Assembly (NCBI RefSeq): GCF_025698545.1
Contig: NC_068577.1
Location: 2,451,501-2,515,500 of the forward strand
Source of the DNA: Gossypium raimondii
Taxonomy: Eukaryota; Streptophyta; Magnoliopsida; Malvales; Malvaceae
Reading direction: 5' to 3'
Length of the DNA: 64,000 nt
The notes beneath the pieces were generated by a model, which worked only from the letters and a program-made list of their open reading frames with translations, did no database searches and was not told the origin of the DNA. Positions 47,729-59,234 of this stretch are shown piece by piece. Both the position numbers and the translations under genes were made by a program. Each line of letters begins with the position of its first letter. Position 1 is the first letter of the stretch.

Positions 47729-50056
47729 GCTAGGTATAACTATTATCCCCTACTTATACTGTTGACTTTGTTTAAGAGCATTGCAACCATGTGGCTCTAA
47801 GATTTTTCTGTTTTTATGTGCATTTCTTGATAATTCATTATAGATGCTCATTATGTATTTGAATCTGTGTGATATCAAATTAATAAAGTGTACAAATAAT
47901 TAATAGGATTTCCCAAGCAGGTTGGCTTCCTTTCACACGACATTGGTGCTTAGATAGTATTTAAAAGACTTGTCTGGTTTTTCAAAGTAGAGCTTGACCT
48001 GCTGAGCAATTCCTGATTCTCATAGTCATATGAGAAACAGATGGATCTGCATCTAGTTGTTTATGAATTATTAAACTACAGAGTAAGAATGTCTAGGCTT
48101 TTCTATTAGGGGCAAGTTCTGCGTTTTTGAGAGAAATGGTATCCTGTGCAAGTAATCTTTAACCTTCATGCATGTGGAAAGTCAGCTTCTGCTGGCCTAT
48201 CTGTCTCATGGTTTGTTTCTCTTATTTAGGCTCGTGTCGAACAAAACTAGTCCGGCTGGTTATAGGGTTATACAAAAACTATAGTGCTATCATTTTCCAC
48301 TGGCAAAAGGATATAATTTTGATGAAAAAGCAATAATGTTTTGTTACTGAAGTTGATTGGTCCTTTGTTTGTGATGAACTTCCCATGGCTAAAGCTTCCT
48401 TTCTTTTAAGTCCAGATATTGGATCAATTTACACCTCAAGTTTTGTTGCTATCATGTCTGAGATTTTCTTAATAAATCACACAACTACCATGTTTGTTAG
48501 CTCATTTTATCAGGGCATTTGCTTTGATTCAAGTCTATGACAATTAAGAGTAAGACAAACAACTGGGAAATATAGTCGCTTAAACAAGTAGTAATTGTTG
48601 CTAGTTCTACGATTTCTCTTACGTTCCCCTCAAAACATGCACACACATATGCACACACACAAACCTTTCTTTCTACTCCTTTGATAATTGAATGAGGTTT
48701 CTTATCAAATAATGTTGTCCAAATTTTTGGCTGCTGCAGATATAGCTGGATCAGTTTTCTCACATCTATGTATTTATTGAGTAAAGCGCTTGCCTTTGTC
48801 AGATATGTCTTCCTTGCCCTTGGATTAGTCTCTGTCTATTCAATTCCTTTACACAAATGAAAACTTTTGAAGGTAACTTTACCCATGTACCAAAATCAAC
48901 ATTCTTGCTTAACCGAAAATAGTTGTGACATTTATGTTTGTTTGAATTGCCAACTATATGTCCTTTGTGAATGACCATTCATTTAAATTTCTTGAACATT
49001 ATTGCTGGTGTTAGTAACTGTATGAAATTGAATAACAAAGAATAATTTGGAAAATAGAATGAATGACTGAATATTCTAGTATTATTTACTTGCTTGGATC
49101 AGTACAAGAATAGGACTTATATACTTGAGTGAGACTAACTGCTGCTAACCAATCTACTAACAATATGCCAGTCTGTATAACAGATTAATAACAACCTAAC
49201 GTTTTCTTATACTCTAACAGCTGGTGATTACAATGACTAGTTGCCATCAAATTGTAAGTGGGAAATAGAAGAGTAATGGAGGGGAAATTTTCACTTTTGA
49301 AAGGAAAAATTCCCCCGCTTGTTTCTCCGGAAAATTTCTTTTCTTTTTTGGTTCGAATTTTGGGGCCGGAAGCAGAACAAGCAGTGGGAGACTATGAATC
49401 ATGTTGCTCTTACACCCCTTCTAAGTGGCATCCAATTTTACCTTTGTTTAACTTCCATTATGGCGTTTCTTCTACTTTTGCCACACTCCAATAGCAGCTG
49501 AATTTTTTTTGATGGAATCCAATAATAAGATGGTGAAATATTATGAAAAACACAGTTTAATTGTGTCAGTAGATCCGTCTATGGATTGGGTGCACTCAGG
49601 CACGTGTAAGTCTATTTCAATTTTTATGCATAATGATCCATCCTCTTAAAGTTAAAAATTCCTCGGAAAATGGATCGATCATTAAAAGAGAATCTGTTTC
49701 TCTTATAATTTGAGCAAATCATTTCATGTCCAATTCTTGATTCATTTTTGAACGGATTTTTTTAGTCCAACATTTCCAAGCAGACATCATCAAGCAGGAT
49801 CGAGAAATGGTAATGCGGAAGTTAATCAGATCAGTTTACCCTAATTTTTCGGTGGCTAAAATGCAGATTCAAGCTTGTTTTAGTATTTATGATGATGCAT
49901 TTATAAGTAATCTCATCAGCAAGAAGTTTATTTAACAGTACATTGCAATCCAGAACAAAAAGTAGTCTCCAGAGCCTATAAAACATTCAACACAAAGAGA
50001 AAGAAACCATATCATGAAATCTCCACCATCTCAGCTAAAGCTTTGTTTGCAGCAGC
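47729..50056. other. BBX-aldolase spacer, unit A
   Basis: No gene. Homologous to 55236-56884 in short colinear blocks at about 85-90 percent by eye. About 48833-48998 has no counterpart in unit B, and a solo LTR sits at 49009-49219. The ORF at 49258-49494 is not conserved as a reading frame in unit B. Confidence 0.5.
49009..49219. mobile_element. Solo-LTR-like element (211 bp), unit A only
   Basis: It starts TGTTAGTAACTG, ends CTCTAACA, and is flanked by GCTGG at 49004-49008 and 49220-49224. The homologous place in unit B (near 56037-56045) reads straight through without it. Related to the element in the ASB pseudogene at 35770-35961. No coding region. Confidence 0.75.
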
Positions 50057-51679
50057 TTAGTAGACGTAGCCCTTTACGAACATTCCTTTCTTGGCCTCTT
50101 CTGATTCTCCCTCGCCGGTGTATTTCCCGAGCTGAGCGAGTGAGTTGGCCTTGGCACGGACAAGGAGTGCATCCTGAGCAGCCTTAACGTTCTCAGGTCT
50201 GCCTCCCCATGTCTTCAAGCAAGTGTTCTGGAGAGCTCTGGCATACGAGAATGAGACGTGCCATGGGTTTGGAGATTGGTTCATTGCGTTCAAGTTGAGG
50301 GTTGCTTCAACCTCGGATTGTCCGCCAGACAAGAACTGCACAACAGAAACGGTTTGTCCAATCCGTTAGTACGGTTCATTTTATTATTTCACAATGCTTT
50401 AGTATAGAAAATGTACCATGATTCCAGGAACAGCTGGGGGGATTCTCCTGTGGAGGAGCTTGAGAGTGTAATCAGCAACTTGCTGTGGGGTGGCCTTGTC
50501 TTTGCATTCAGCACCAGGAGTGACCATGCTGGGCTTGAGAAGGATGCCCTCAAACATGACATTGTTCTCAGCAAGGTAGAAGAAAACCTCAGCCCAAACC
50601 TTCTGCGCTACTTCGAAAGTCCTATCAATTCCATGGTCACCATCAAGCAAGATTTCCGGCTCCACAATCGGGACCAGTCCACTGTCCTGCAACACAATGG
50701 CCACAAAAATCACTTCTCGACAACAAGTAGCATACACATAATGATTACTCCACAGCTTCATCTATCAACTTACTTGAGAAATGGCGGCATAGCGAGCAAG
50801 TCCCCAAGCTGCTTCTTTCACTGCCAAGGCAGATGGACCATTTGGAATGCTCACAACGGTACGCCTGTCCGATCAAAAAGAGCTAATAGTGTTATACAAG
50901 AATCCTTTATTTCAACACTGCATAATATGGTTGAGAAGTCATCGAACATGGGGTTACCATTTGGCGAAACGAGCACCCTGCTGGTAGTAGGCAGCTGTGC
51001 GGGATGAAAGACCGTCAAGACCTTGGCACCATGACTCGTTGTTGGAACCAGGGAGTGGAACCAAACCCTGTTATTTTGTTTACCAAATCATTCAGTTCCA
51101 AGTATCCTCTTTAAAGATATGAATTTGTGGGTGCTTTTTGGTTAAGCTTTATACCTTGTCAACTTTGATACCAGGGACAATCTTTTGCTCAACAAGAACA
51201 TCGACCATCTTTTTCCCATCGATGGTAGATTGGTAGAGAGTCTCCTCGAAAAGGATAGCTCCCGAGATGTAGTCACCGAGGCCAGGGGCAGACACGAGAA
51301 GTGTACGGTAAGCTTGCCGGTTTGCCTCGGTATTCTCGAGACCAATCGAGGCAAGCCGTTTCCCACATGTAGCATTTGATTCATCCATGGCCAAAATACC
51401 ACGACCTGGAGATGCAACAGTTTTCTACATCCAAACAAAGAAATAATATTTGAGCATGCACGAGATAAAAATACGATTCAAGACTACATTAATTCTAAGA
51501 CATACCGCGGTCTTAACAAGCTCGTCGGCATATGAACTAGCACGGACGGTAAAGGCGACCGATGTAGGGTGTGACCGTACAAAACAAACCGAAGGGTGGC
51601 GGAGGTTTTGGCCCTTAATCCACTCGGACTTGTCGATAATAGGTGAAGACTTGAGGAGAGTAGCGGAAGCAGAAGCCAT
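50057..51679 (-). CDS. FBA: Chloroplast fructose-bisphosphate aldolase (copy 1)
   Basis: Six exons in gene order 51679-51506, 51424-51155, 51067-50958, 50864-50774, 50686-50417 and 50335-50057, all GT-AG, give 397 residues. Residues 1 to about 45 are a Ser/Ala-rich plastid transit peptide. Class I aldolase signatures follow: [28 protein letters not shown], and the Schiff-base Lys266 in GILLKPSMV. The C-terminus ends in GYVY with the essential terminal Tyr. Reaction: condensation of dihydroxyacetone phosphate with glyceraldehyde 3-phosphate (and erythrose 4-phosphate) in the Calvin cycle. Length equals the usual plastid FBA1/FBA2 size. It converges with the BBX gene about 2.3 kb away. Confidence 0.96.
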
Positions 51680-51751
51680 TTTTCTTGGGCTTTGAGAGGG
51701 CTAATCAATGAAGCAAGTCGAAGGGGCTTTATTATGTTTAGTTTTTCACTA

Positions 51752-51818
51752 TAATCTTATCTCTTCAATCCTGGCCTTCCTTCACCACACATGCAAGTCT
51801 CACTCACTGGATTTTATA
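51752..51818 (-). promoter_or_regulatory. Aldolase 1 promoter: TATA box and I-box
   Basis: On the minus strand TATAAAA at 51812-51818 lies about 135 nt before the ATG. A GATAAG I-box, common in light-regulated promoters, lies at about 51756-51761, downstream of it in the probable leader. The whole stretch 51690-51960 is matched by 58530-58790 in front of aldolase 2, with the TATA box intact at 58664-58670. Confidence 0.5.
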
Positions 51819-52060
51819 CTTGCGTTTGTCTATACTATCACTATACCAGAAGATGTCGCATTTGAGGCTGTCGTGCTCCGACCAATGCTCTTGTGCCATG
51901 TGGATGATAATTTTGCACACTTGGCCGGGATGCATTCCGTGGTTGATATGGATGATTCTATACTCACCTCGTAAAACATTGTTTCAAATACGTTTATTTT
52001 TTTCCCTTTTTTTCAATTTGCTTTTATTTTTTATTTAATTTAAAAAAAATTTAAAGGTTT

Positions 52061-52651
52061 ACTATAACATTTGTTACCTGAATTTGACACTTTTTTCTAT
52101 TTTGGTACCTAATTTTTTTGGTCCAATTTGATATTCAAACTTGACTCTTTTTTCTAATTTGATACCTATTTTTTTGGTTCGATTTGGTATTTGTCAAATG
52201 TTTTACAAATTACTCCAATATCTAACAATGTTATTCTTTACAAGGTAGCAAAAATAATCAATATATTTTATATGTTCAATTACTTTTAGTTTTATTTAAT
52301 TAATTATTTTATTAATTGAAAATAATGAATTTCTTTTAATTTGGAGTTTTTAAAATATTTTTTCTTATTTAATACTAATTCATTAACCATAGTCAAATAT
52401 CTATTTTTTAACATGAATTTCCTATAACAATAACAATATTTTTGTAGCATAACCAAAAAATTTTAACACCGTTAGTGTTTTGCATAATTTGTATAACATT
52501 TAATAAATTTAGTTACCAAATTGAACCTAAAAAAAACTTAGGTACCAAATTAGGAAAAAAATGCCAGGTTCAGGTGCCAAATTGGGCCCAAAAAAATTTA
52601 GGTACCAAATTAGGAAAAAAAATGTAAAGTTTAGGTTCCAAATGTTATATT
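52061..52651. mobile_element. Palindromic TIR element, unit A only
   Basis: The ends are inverted: ATAACATTTGTTACCTG on the left and its mirror CCAAATGTTATAT on the right. The arms repeat TTTGGTACCTAAATTTTT words two to three times each, so internal slippage has expanded them. The corresponding part of unit B (about 58840-58870) is short and lacks it. No coding region. Confidence 0.55.
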
Positions 52652-52951
52652 AAGGTGAAATTAAAATATCATTCATTCGTGTTGTAGCTATTTTTCCAAC
52701 AATATATCTTTAAAGTTTGATAGTAAATTCTGTCTAAAAGTACAATATGTCTTACTATTACATTTAATATTTGTTCATAAAGTCAAAATGTAATTAATAA
52801 TATTATTAACAGGTTTCTTTTTTTCTTTTTGAATAATATTAACAGGTTCCTATTAAACTAGAATATGTGGCATTTTAAATGGGATGATTGAGTCGATTAT
52901 ATTGATAATAAACTTAAGTGGATAAAAATTTGAAAAGTATAAAAATTGGAG

Positions 52952-53903
52952 GGTTAAAATATGTAATATAGTTGCTGTACTTTTTGAAAATTAAGAATTT
53001 AGTCCTTGTATTTGTATTTTTAAAAAAATTAAATCTTCTATCTTTCAAATTTTAAAATTTAAGTCCATCTGCTAACACTAGATTTGATCATTGGTCAAGC
53101 TGGATTCGGGCCAAGTCGATGTAGAAATTTAGGCTTAGACTTAGCCTGAAAAATAGACTTAAAATTCTATTCAAATCTGACCCAAATTAAATATGCTAAA
53201 CCCAAGCCCTATACGACTTATCCTATTAAAATTTTTAAATTATTTTTTATATTTAAAATATAATACACCAAATTCACTAAAAATATTAAAATCAAAAAAA
53301 ATAACAACCGAAATTAGACATTTGAGGGTAAAGTTTTGGGTTACAAAATTCATCAATTTATAGCAACAAAAGGATGTGGTGTTAAGTTTATTACATTGAC
53401 TAGTAACAAAATTAGTCTTCAAAAATGAATACCTAACCTTAAATATTAATTTGTTAGTTAGGTTGTTTTTACACACTAACCTCTCCAAATAAATATTAAT
53501 CAAATATCGTGGTTTTTTTTTTTTAGAAAACGAGTTTTAATTTTTATTCAAGTTTATTTTTTAATTTTATATTTTTGTTTAAACTTTCTCAGTTTTCAAG
53601 TGGTTCTTCGGGCCTAAACAGATGGTTCAACTCATGATCAGGTCTAATTAATACCGTTAACTTTCTTTGTTAAATTTGTTGCAATGACATTTTGAAATTA
53701 AAAAAAATAACCACTTGATAGCCATGTAAATAAAAACAACATGTTGTAATTAACTTGAATTTAACAAAAACAAAAATGGTATTAACAGTTAGACCTGAAT
53801 TTTGAAATCTGAAAAGTAGATGACTAAAAATTCCTGGAAATACAAGTACAATGAATAAATTCCTAAGGTTTGAAAGTACAGGGACTATATGGATAATTTA
53901 ACC
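52952..53903. mobile_element. Mutator-like MITE split by a hAT-like element, unit A only
   Basis: Arms GGTTAAAATATGTAATATAG (left) and GGTTAAATTATCCATATAG (right, inward) are inverted repeats over about 110 bp each. The flanks AAATTGGAG and AAATTGAGG form an imperfect 9-bp duplication. Unit B at about 59200-59215 reads AAAGATTGAGGACATAAAC, the unoccupied target. The hAT-like element at 53079-53646 lies inside its left arm junction. Confidence 0.65.
53079..53646. mobile_element. hAT-like element nested in a MITE
   Basis: Ends TAGATTTGATCATTGGTC and, inward from the right, TAGACCTGATCATGAGTT. Flanks GCTAACAC (53071-53078) and ATTAATAC (53647-53654) differ by three transitions, compatible with an aged 8-bp duplication. 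Member of the family at 19197 and 63391. No transposase. Confidence 0.6.
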
Positions 53904-53984
53904 AAATTGAGGGCATAATTAGACATTTCAAACAATACGGCATATTGAAGAGTACAAATGCATGATATTCAGAAAGGAGTTTAG

Positions 53985-54245
53985 AGTGTGGGTAAAAGAG
54001 AGATTCCTTCTCAACTGAAAGTAACCAAATATGAGGTTCTAAATTTGTGCAGGTTAATGGCTGTGGTTTTGAAGTGAAGCCCCCACATCGGACGGTTGAC
54101 AGAATGCCATCCCTTGAGATTTTTCTTTCATGAGGACCTCGGAGAATGGAGCCAAAAGCATATGATATGAAGTGTGGCTAAGATTCATGAAAACTGGGCT
54201 TCTGTTTGCATTTGTGGCCAACTGCAACGCCTATAAGAATTAACC
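53985..54245. repeat. Conserved block before tRNA-Glu, unit A
   Basis: About 250 bp beginning GAGAGATTCCTTCTC and containing GGCTGTGGTTTTGAAGT, CCATCCCTTGAGATTTTTC and TGTGGCCAACTGCAACGCC. It is matched by 59880-60130 in unit B at roughly 85-90 percent by eye. No frame is open in both copies, so it is not an obvious gene. Confidence 0.5.
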
Positions 54246-54317
54246 AAAAACCCCTGATTCATGATAATGACTGCCGAAATTTTTCAAACAAAAAACGATC
54301 GGAAAAAATGAAAAATT

Positions 54318-54389
54318 TCCGTTGCCGGGACTTGAACCCGGGTCTCTCGGGTGAGAGCCGAGTATCCTAACCACCTAGACTACAACGGA
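54318..54389 (-). tRNA. tRNA-Glu(CUC): tRNA-Glu (CUC)
   Basis: 72 nt on the minus strand, TCCGTTGTAGTCTAGGTGG to the T-arm GGTTCAAGTCCCGG and acceptor CAACGGA. The acceptor stem TCCGTTG/CAACGGA pairs fully. The anticodon arm CTCGG-CTCTCAC-CCGAG places the anticodon CTC at 54355-54353. Intronless. Box A and box B are intact. A T-rich stretch downstream is a plausible polymerase III terminator, although it is not a clean run. Confidence 0.95.
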
Positions 54390-54640
54390 ATCTTGTTTGT
54401 TAATTTGAATAAAATAATTTAAGTCATTTATTGATTAAGTTGCTATTGAACTTCCTACAGTATTCCGGATTTTTAGTATTTTTTTCTCACCCATATATAA
54501 AAAGTTACAAAGAATCAATAAATTTATCAATTTATAACCTTTTGGTTACTTGTCTCTTAACTCAATATGACATAGATAGGCTTAATAGCTAATTTGGTCC
54601 CTAAACTATAACTAAAATATTAATTTCATACTTTCCTGAA

Positions 54641-55235
54641 GTGTGATATGATTGTACATGTTGGAGGTAGAAGGACCCATGGGAGGTATCTCTTGTTGAG
54701 GCAGAGAGTTGAGGTTTGTCATTCTTTAGTAGGCAACATTTTATGTTTGTTTGTAATTTTGGAAAGCCTGCTAAAATTCTTTCCTTTGCTTGTAGTTTCC
54801 TGGGGATAAGCCTGGTCGTTTGGAGGAACCAGGTTTACAACCGCTCAGTCCGAATGAAGTAAGGAAGGATCTGAATCAGCAGTCAAAGCTTGCAGTGAGA
54901 GAGAACCGGCAAAACCATGGAGTCTCTCGTGTTCAATTGCTTGATGATAATGCTAAGGGTGATAGAAAGGTAGGAAATGAGTTGATTGATCTAAATGCCA
55001 AGCCACAACGGGTGCAGGTGCAAGCTTCAATCAATCAGGTATTGTCGTTTGACTAGCTTTTTTCGTTCTTAAACTTGAATGCTAAGCAGTGTAGTAAGAT
55101 GTTCTTTTAGAACTTAATTAACGAGGTGACTGTTTCGTGTTTTAGAAGCAAGCCATGGATGTTTCGAGTGGCAATAATCATGACTCTACAAGTGTGGTCC
55201 CTGTTGGATGCTTCAAACGAGAGCCTGAAAAATGA
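54641..55235 (+). pseudogene. BBX19: Truncated BBX copy, unit B
   Basis: Homology to the BBX gene begins inside exon 3 (at TGTGATATGATTGTACATG). Exons 1 and 2 and half of exon 3 are missing, so both B-boxes cannot form. The rest is well kept: exon 4 ([14 protein letters not shown] to LIDLNAKPQ) stays open, and exon 5 ends in EPEK and a stop. No promoter is attached; directly upstream is the end of unit A. A transcript could start only from flanking sequence. Confidence 0.88.
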
Positions 55236-56884
55236 GCTAGGTATAACTATTATCACCTACGTATAGTTACTTCTTTTAAGAGCATTGTAACCATTTGGCT
55301 CTAAGAATTTTCTGTTTTTATGTTCATTTCTTGATACTTCATTATAGATGCTCGTTACGTATTTGATATCAAATTAGTAAAGTGTACAAATAATTAATAG
55401 GATTTCCCAAGAAGGTAGGCTTCCTTTCACATGACATTGGTGCTTAGATAGCATTTTCCAAGACTTGTCTGGTTTTTCAAAGTAGAGCTTGACCTGCTGA
55501 GCAGTTCCTCACTCCCATAGTCATATGAGAAACAGATGGACCGGCATCTAGTTGTTTATGAATCATTAAACTATAGAGTAAGAATGTCTAGGCTTTTGTA
55601 TTAGGGGCAAGTTCTGCTAACGTTTTTGAGAGAAATGGTATCCGGTGCAAGTAACCTTTAATCTTCATGCATATGGCTAGACTGCTAAATAACTTTTGAT
55701 CCCAAAAGATGGTAACATGGCGGCTTCTGCTTGCCTATCTATCTCATGGTTTCTCTCTCTTACTTTAGGCTCGTGTAGAACAAAACTATCCGGCTGGTTC
55801 TAAGGTTACTCTTACGTTCCCCTCAAAATATGCACACACACACACATGCGCTCACGAACAGCTAACCATTCTTTCTACTCCTTTGATAATTGAATGAGGT
55901 TTCTTATGAGATAATGTTGTCCATCAATGTTTGGCTGCAGATACAGCTGAATCAGTTCTCGCACATCTATGTATTTATCGAGTGAAGCGCTTGCCTTTGT
56001 TAGATATGTCTTCCTTCCCCATGGATTAGTCATTATTACCGGTGAATTAGAATGACTAGTTGCCATCAAATTGTAAGTGGGAAATAGAAGAGTAATGGTG
56101 AGGAAATTTTAACTTTTGAAAGGAAAAAATTCCCCTGCTTGTTTCTCCGGAAAATGTCTTTCCTTTTTCTGGTCGAATTTTTGGCCTGAAAGCAGAACAA
56201 GCAGTGGGAGAGTATGAATCATGTTGCTCTTCCACCCCTTCTTAGTGGCATCCGTTTTACCTTTGCTTAACTTCCATTATGGTGTTTCTTCTATTTTTGC
56301 CACACTCAAATAGCAGCTGAAATTTTTTTGGATGGAATCCAATAATAAGATGGAGGAATGTTGTGAAAAATACAGTTTAACTGTGTAAGTAGATCTCTCT
56401 ATAGGTTGGGTCGGATTCAGTCAAGCACTCAGGCATGTGCAAGTCTATTTCAATTTTAATGCTTAAGGATCCTAGGTTAAACAATTGGTTTAACTCCACG
56501 GAAAATGGATAGTAAAAGAGAACATCTCACGTCCAATTCGCCTAATATTTTTGCTTAAACTTGTTTTTCCAGTCCAACATTTCCAAGCAGACAGTTTAGA
56601 ACAACGTCGAGCAGGATTGAGAAATGATAATCCGGAAGTTAATCATATCAGTCTACTCTAATTTTTTTTTATCACGAAAATGCAGATTCAAGCATGTTTT
56701 AGTATTTGTGATGATGCCATTTATGAGTAACCTCATCGGCAAGAAGTTTGTTAACTAACAGTACATTGCAATCCAGAACAAAAACTAGTCTCCAGGGTCT
56801 ATAGAACATTAAACACAATGAGAATGAAAGAGAAACCATATCATGAAATCTCCATCATCTCCGCTAAGCTTTGTTTGCAGCAGC
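55236..56884. other. BBX-aldolase spacer, unit B
   Basis: No gene. Homologous to the unit A spacer in order, with small insertions and deletions. It is useful as the empty-site reference for the 49009 element. Confidence 0.5.
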
Positions 56885-58512
56885 TTAATAGACATATCCC
56901 TTTACGAACATTCCTTTCTTGGCCTCCTCTGATTCTCCCTCGCCGGTGTATTTGCCGAGCTGAGCAAGTGAGTTGGCCTTGGCACGGACAAGAAGTGAAT
57001 CCTGAGCAGCCTTAACGTTCTCAGGTCTGCCTCCCCATGTCTTCAAGCAAGTGTTCTGGAGAGCTCTGGCATACGAGAACGAGACGTGCCATGGGTTTGG
57101 AGATTGGTTCATTGCGTTCAAGTTGAGGGTTGCTTCAACCTCGGACTGTCCGCCAGACAAGAACTGCACAACAGAAACGGTTTGTCCAATCCGTTAGTAC
57201 CGTTCATTTTATTATTTTACAATGCTTTCGTATAGAAAATGTACCATGATTCCAGGGACAGCTGGGGGGATTCTCCTGTGGAGGAGCTTGAGGGTGTAAT
57301 CAGCAACTTGCTGTGGGGTGGCCTTGTCTTTGCATTCAGCACCAGGAGTGACCATGCTGGGCTTGAGAAGGATGCCCTCAAACATGACATTGTTCTCAGC
57401 AAGGTAGAAGAAAACCTCAGCCCAAACCTTCTGCGCTACTTCGAAAGTCCTATCAATTCCATGGTCACCATCAAGCAAGATTTCCGGCTCCACAATCGGG
57501 ACCAGTCCACTGTCCTGCAACACAATGGCCACAAAAATCCCTTCTCAACAACTAGTAGCATACACATAATGATTACTCATCAGCTTCCTTTCTCAACTTA
57601 CTTGAGAAATGGCGGCATAGCGAGCAAGTCCCCAAGCTGCTTCTTTAACTGCCAAGGCAGATGGACCATTTGGAATGCTCACAACAGTACGCCTGTCCAA
57701 TCAAAAATAGATAATAGTGTTATACAAGAATCCTTTACTTCAACACTACATAATATGGTTGAGAAGTCATCGAACATGAGATTACCATTTGGCGAAACGA
57801 GCACCCTGCTGGTAGTAGGCAGCTGTGCGGGATGAAAGACCGTCAAGACCTTGGCACCATGACTCGTTGTTGGAACCAGGGAGTGGAACCAAACCCTGTT
57901 ATTTTGTTTACCAAATCATTCAGTTCCAAGTATCCTCTTTAAAAATATGAATTTGTGGATGCTTTTTGGTTAAGCTTTATACCTTGTCAACTTTGATACC
58001 AGGGACAATCTTTTGCTCAACAAGAACATCAACCATCTTTTTCCCATCGATGGTAGATTGGTAGAGAGTCTCCTCGAAAAGGATAGCTCCCGAGATGTAG
58101 TCACCGAGGCCAGGGGCAGACACGAGAAGGGTACGGTAAGCTTGCCGGTTTGCCTCTGTATTCTCGAGACCAATCGAGGCAAGCCGTTTCCCACATGTAG
58201 CATTTGATTCATCCATGGCCAAAATACCACGACCTGGAGATGCAACAGTTTTCTACATCCAAACAAAGAAATAATATTTGAGCATGCATGAGATAAAAAT
58301 ACGATACAAGACTACATTAATTCTATTTAAGTACATACCGCGGTCTTAACTAGCTCATCGGCATATGAACTAGCACGGACGGTAAAGGCGGCCGATGTAG
58401 GGTTGCACTGTACAAAACAAACCGAAGGGTGGCGGAGGTTTTGACCCTTAATCCACTCGGACTTGTCAATAATAGGTGAAGACTTGAGGAGAGTAGCGGA
58501 AGCAGAAGCCAT
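56885..58512 (-). CDS. FBA: Chloroplast fructose-bisphosphate aldolase (copy 2)
   Basis: Six exons in gene order 58512-58339, 58252-57983, 57895-57786, 57692-57602, 57514-57245 and 57163-56885 give 397 residues, the same lengths and phases as copy 1. By eye only about five residues differ: four in the transit peptide region ([10 protein letters not shown] for [10 protein letters not shown]) and one Ala to Ser near the C-terminus (QDSLLV). Lys266 of the Schiff base, the ILAMDES motif and the terminal Tyr are all kept. The introns are also very similar, while flanking spacers are more diverged. The promoter with its TATA box at 58664-58670 is included in the duplication, so the copy is probably expressed. 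Confidence 0.96.
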
Positions 58513-59234
58513 TTTTCTTTTTGGTTATGTTTATCTTTGGGCTAATCAATGAAGCAAGTCGAAGAATGTTATGAGGGACTTTATTATGTTTAGTTTTTCA
58601 CTATAATCTTATCTCTTCAATGTTGGCCTTCCTTCACCACACATGCAAGTCTCACTCACTCGATTTTATACTTGTGTTTGTCTATATCACCCTATCATAA
58701 GATGTCACATTTGAGGCTGTCGTGCTTTGACCAATGCCGTCATGCCATGTAGATGATAATTTTGCACACTTGGCGGGGATGCATTCGTGGTTGATAAAAA
58801 CATTGTTTCATATGCGTTGAGTCATTTTACTTTATTATCTATTTTTTATTTAGAATAAAAAAAAATTACCATAGTTCATTTTGAACATAAATTCATGGTT
58901 ATTTCTCTTAATAATATCGTTTTCAAGATCTCTTTAAGAGTGTAATGTGATTTATCACTAAACTCAACACTCGTTAGTAAAATCAAAATGCAATTAATAA
59001 CATTGTTAACAAATTTCTATTAAACTTGAATATATATCGTTTTAATATTTAATTAAGACCATTAATCAAGTAAAACAATAAAACACTACATTCAAAAAGA
59101 AACAATGACACACCTAATTAACTATGATTGGATTTGATGATTAGGTTGGTCAGTTAAAGTACTTGTAAATTTAGTGGATAAACCTAATTCAAGAGTATAA
59201 AGATTGAGGACATAAACATTTGAAATTGTAGTGG

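Larger units (their letters stand above)
47163..54640. repeat. Tandem segmental duplication, unit A
   Basis: From the middle of BBX exon 3 through aldolase 1 and tRNA-Glu to the point where BBX exon 3 sequence reappears at 54641. Matching landmarks in order: BBX exons 3-5, the spacer words GAGCTTGACCTGCTGAGCA and GGAAATAGAAGAGTAATGG, aldolase, the GGCTGTGGTTTT block, tRNA. Unit A carries at least three insertions that unit B lacks. Confidence 0.85.

Noticed and set aside
49258-49494. 78-residue frame in the BBX-aldolase spacer
   Set aside because: The homologous stretch of unit B has frame-breaking differences, so it is not under coding constraint.
50411-51007. 198-residue open frame on the plus strand (also 57239-57835)
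   Set aside because: It is antisense to aldolase exons 3-5 and is open only because of the aldolase codon composition; its repetition in unit B follows from the duplication.
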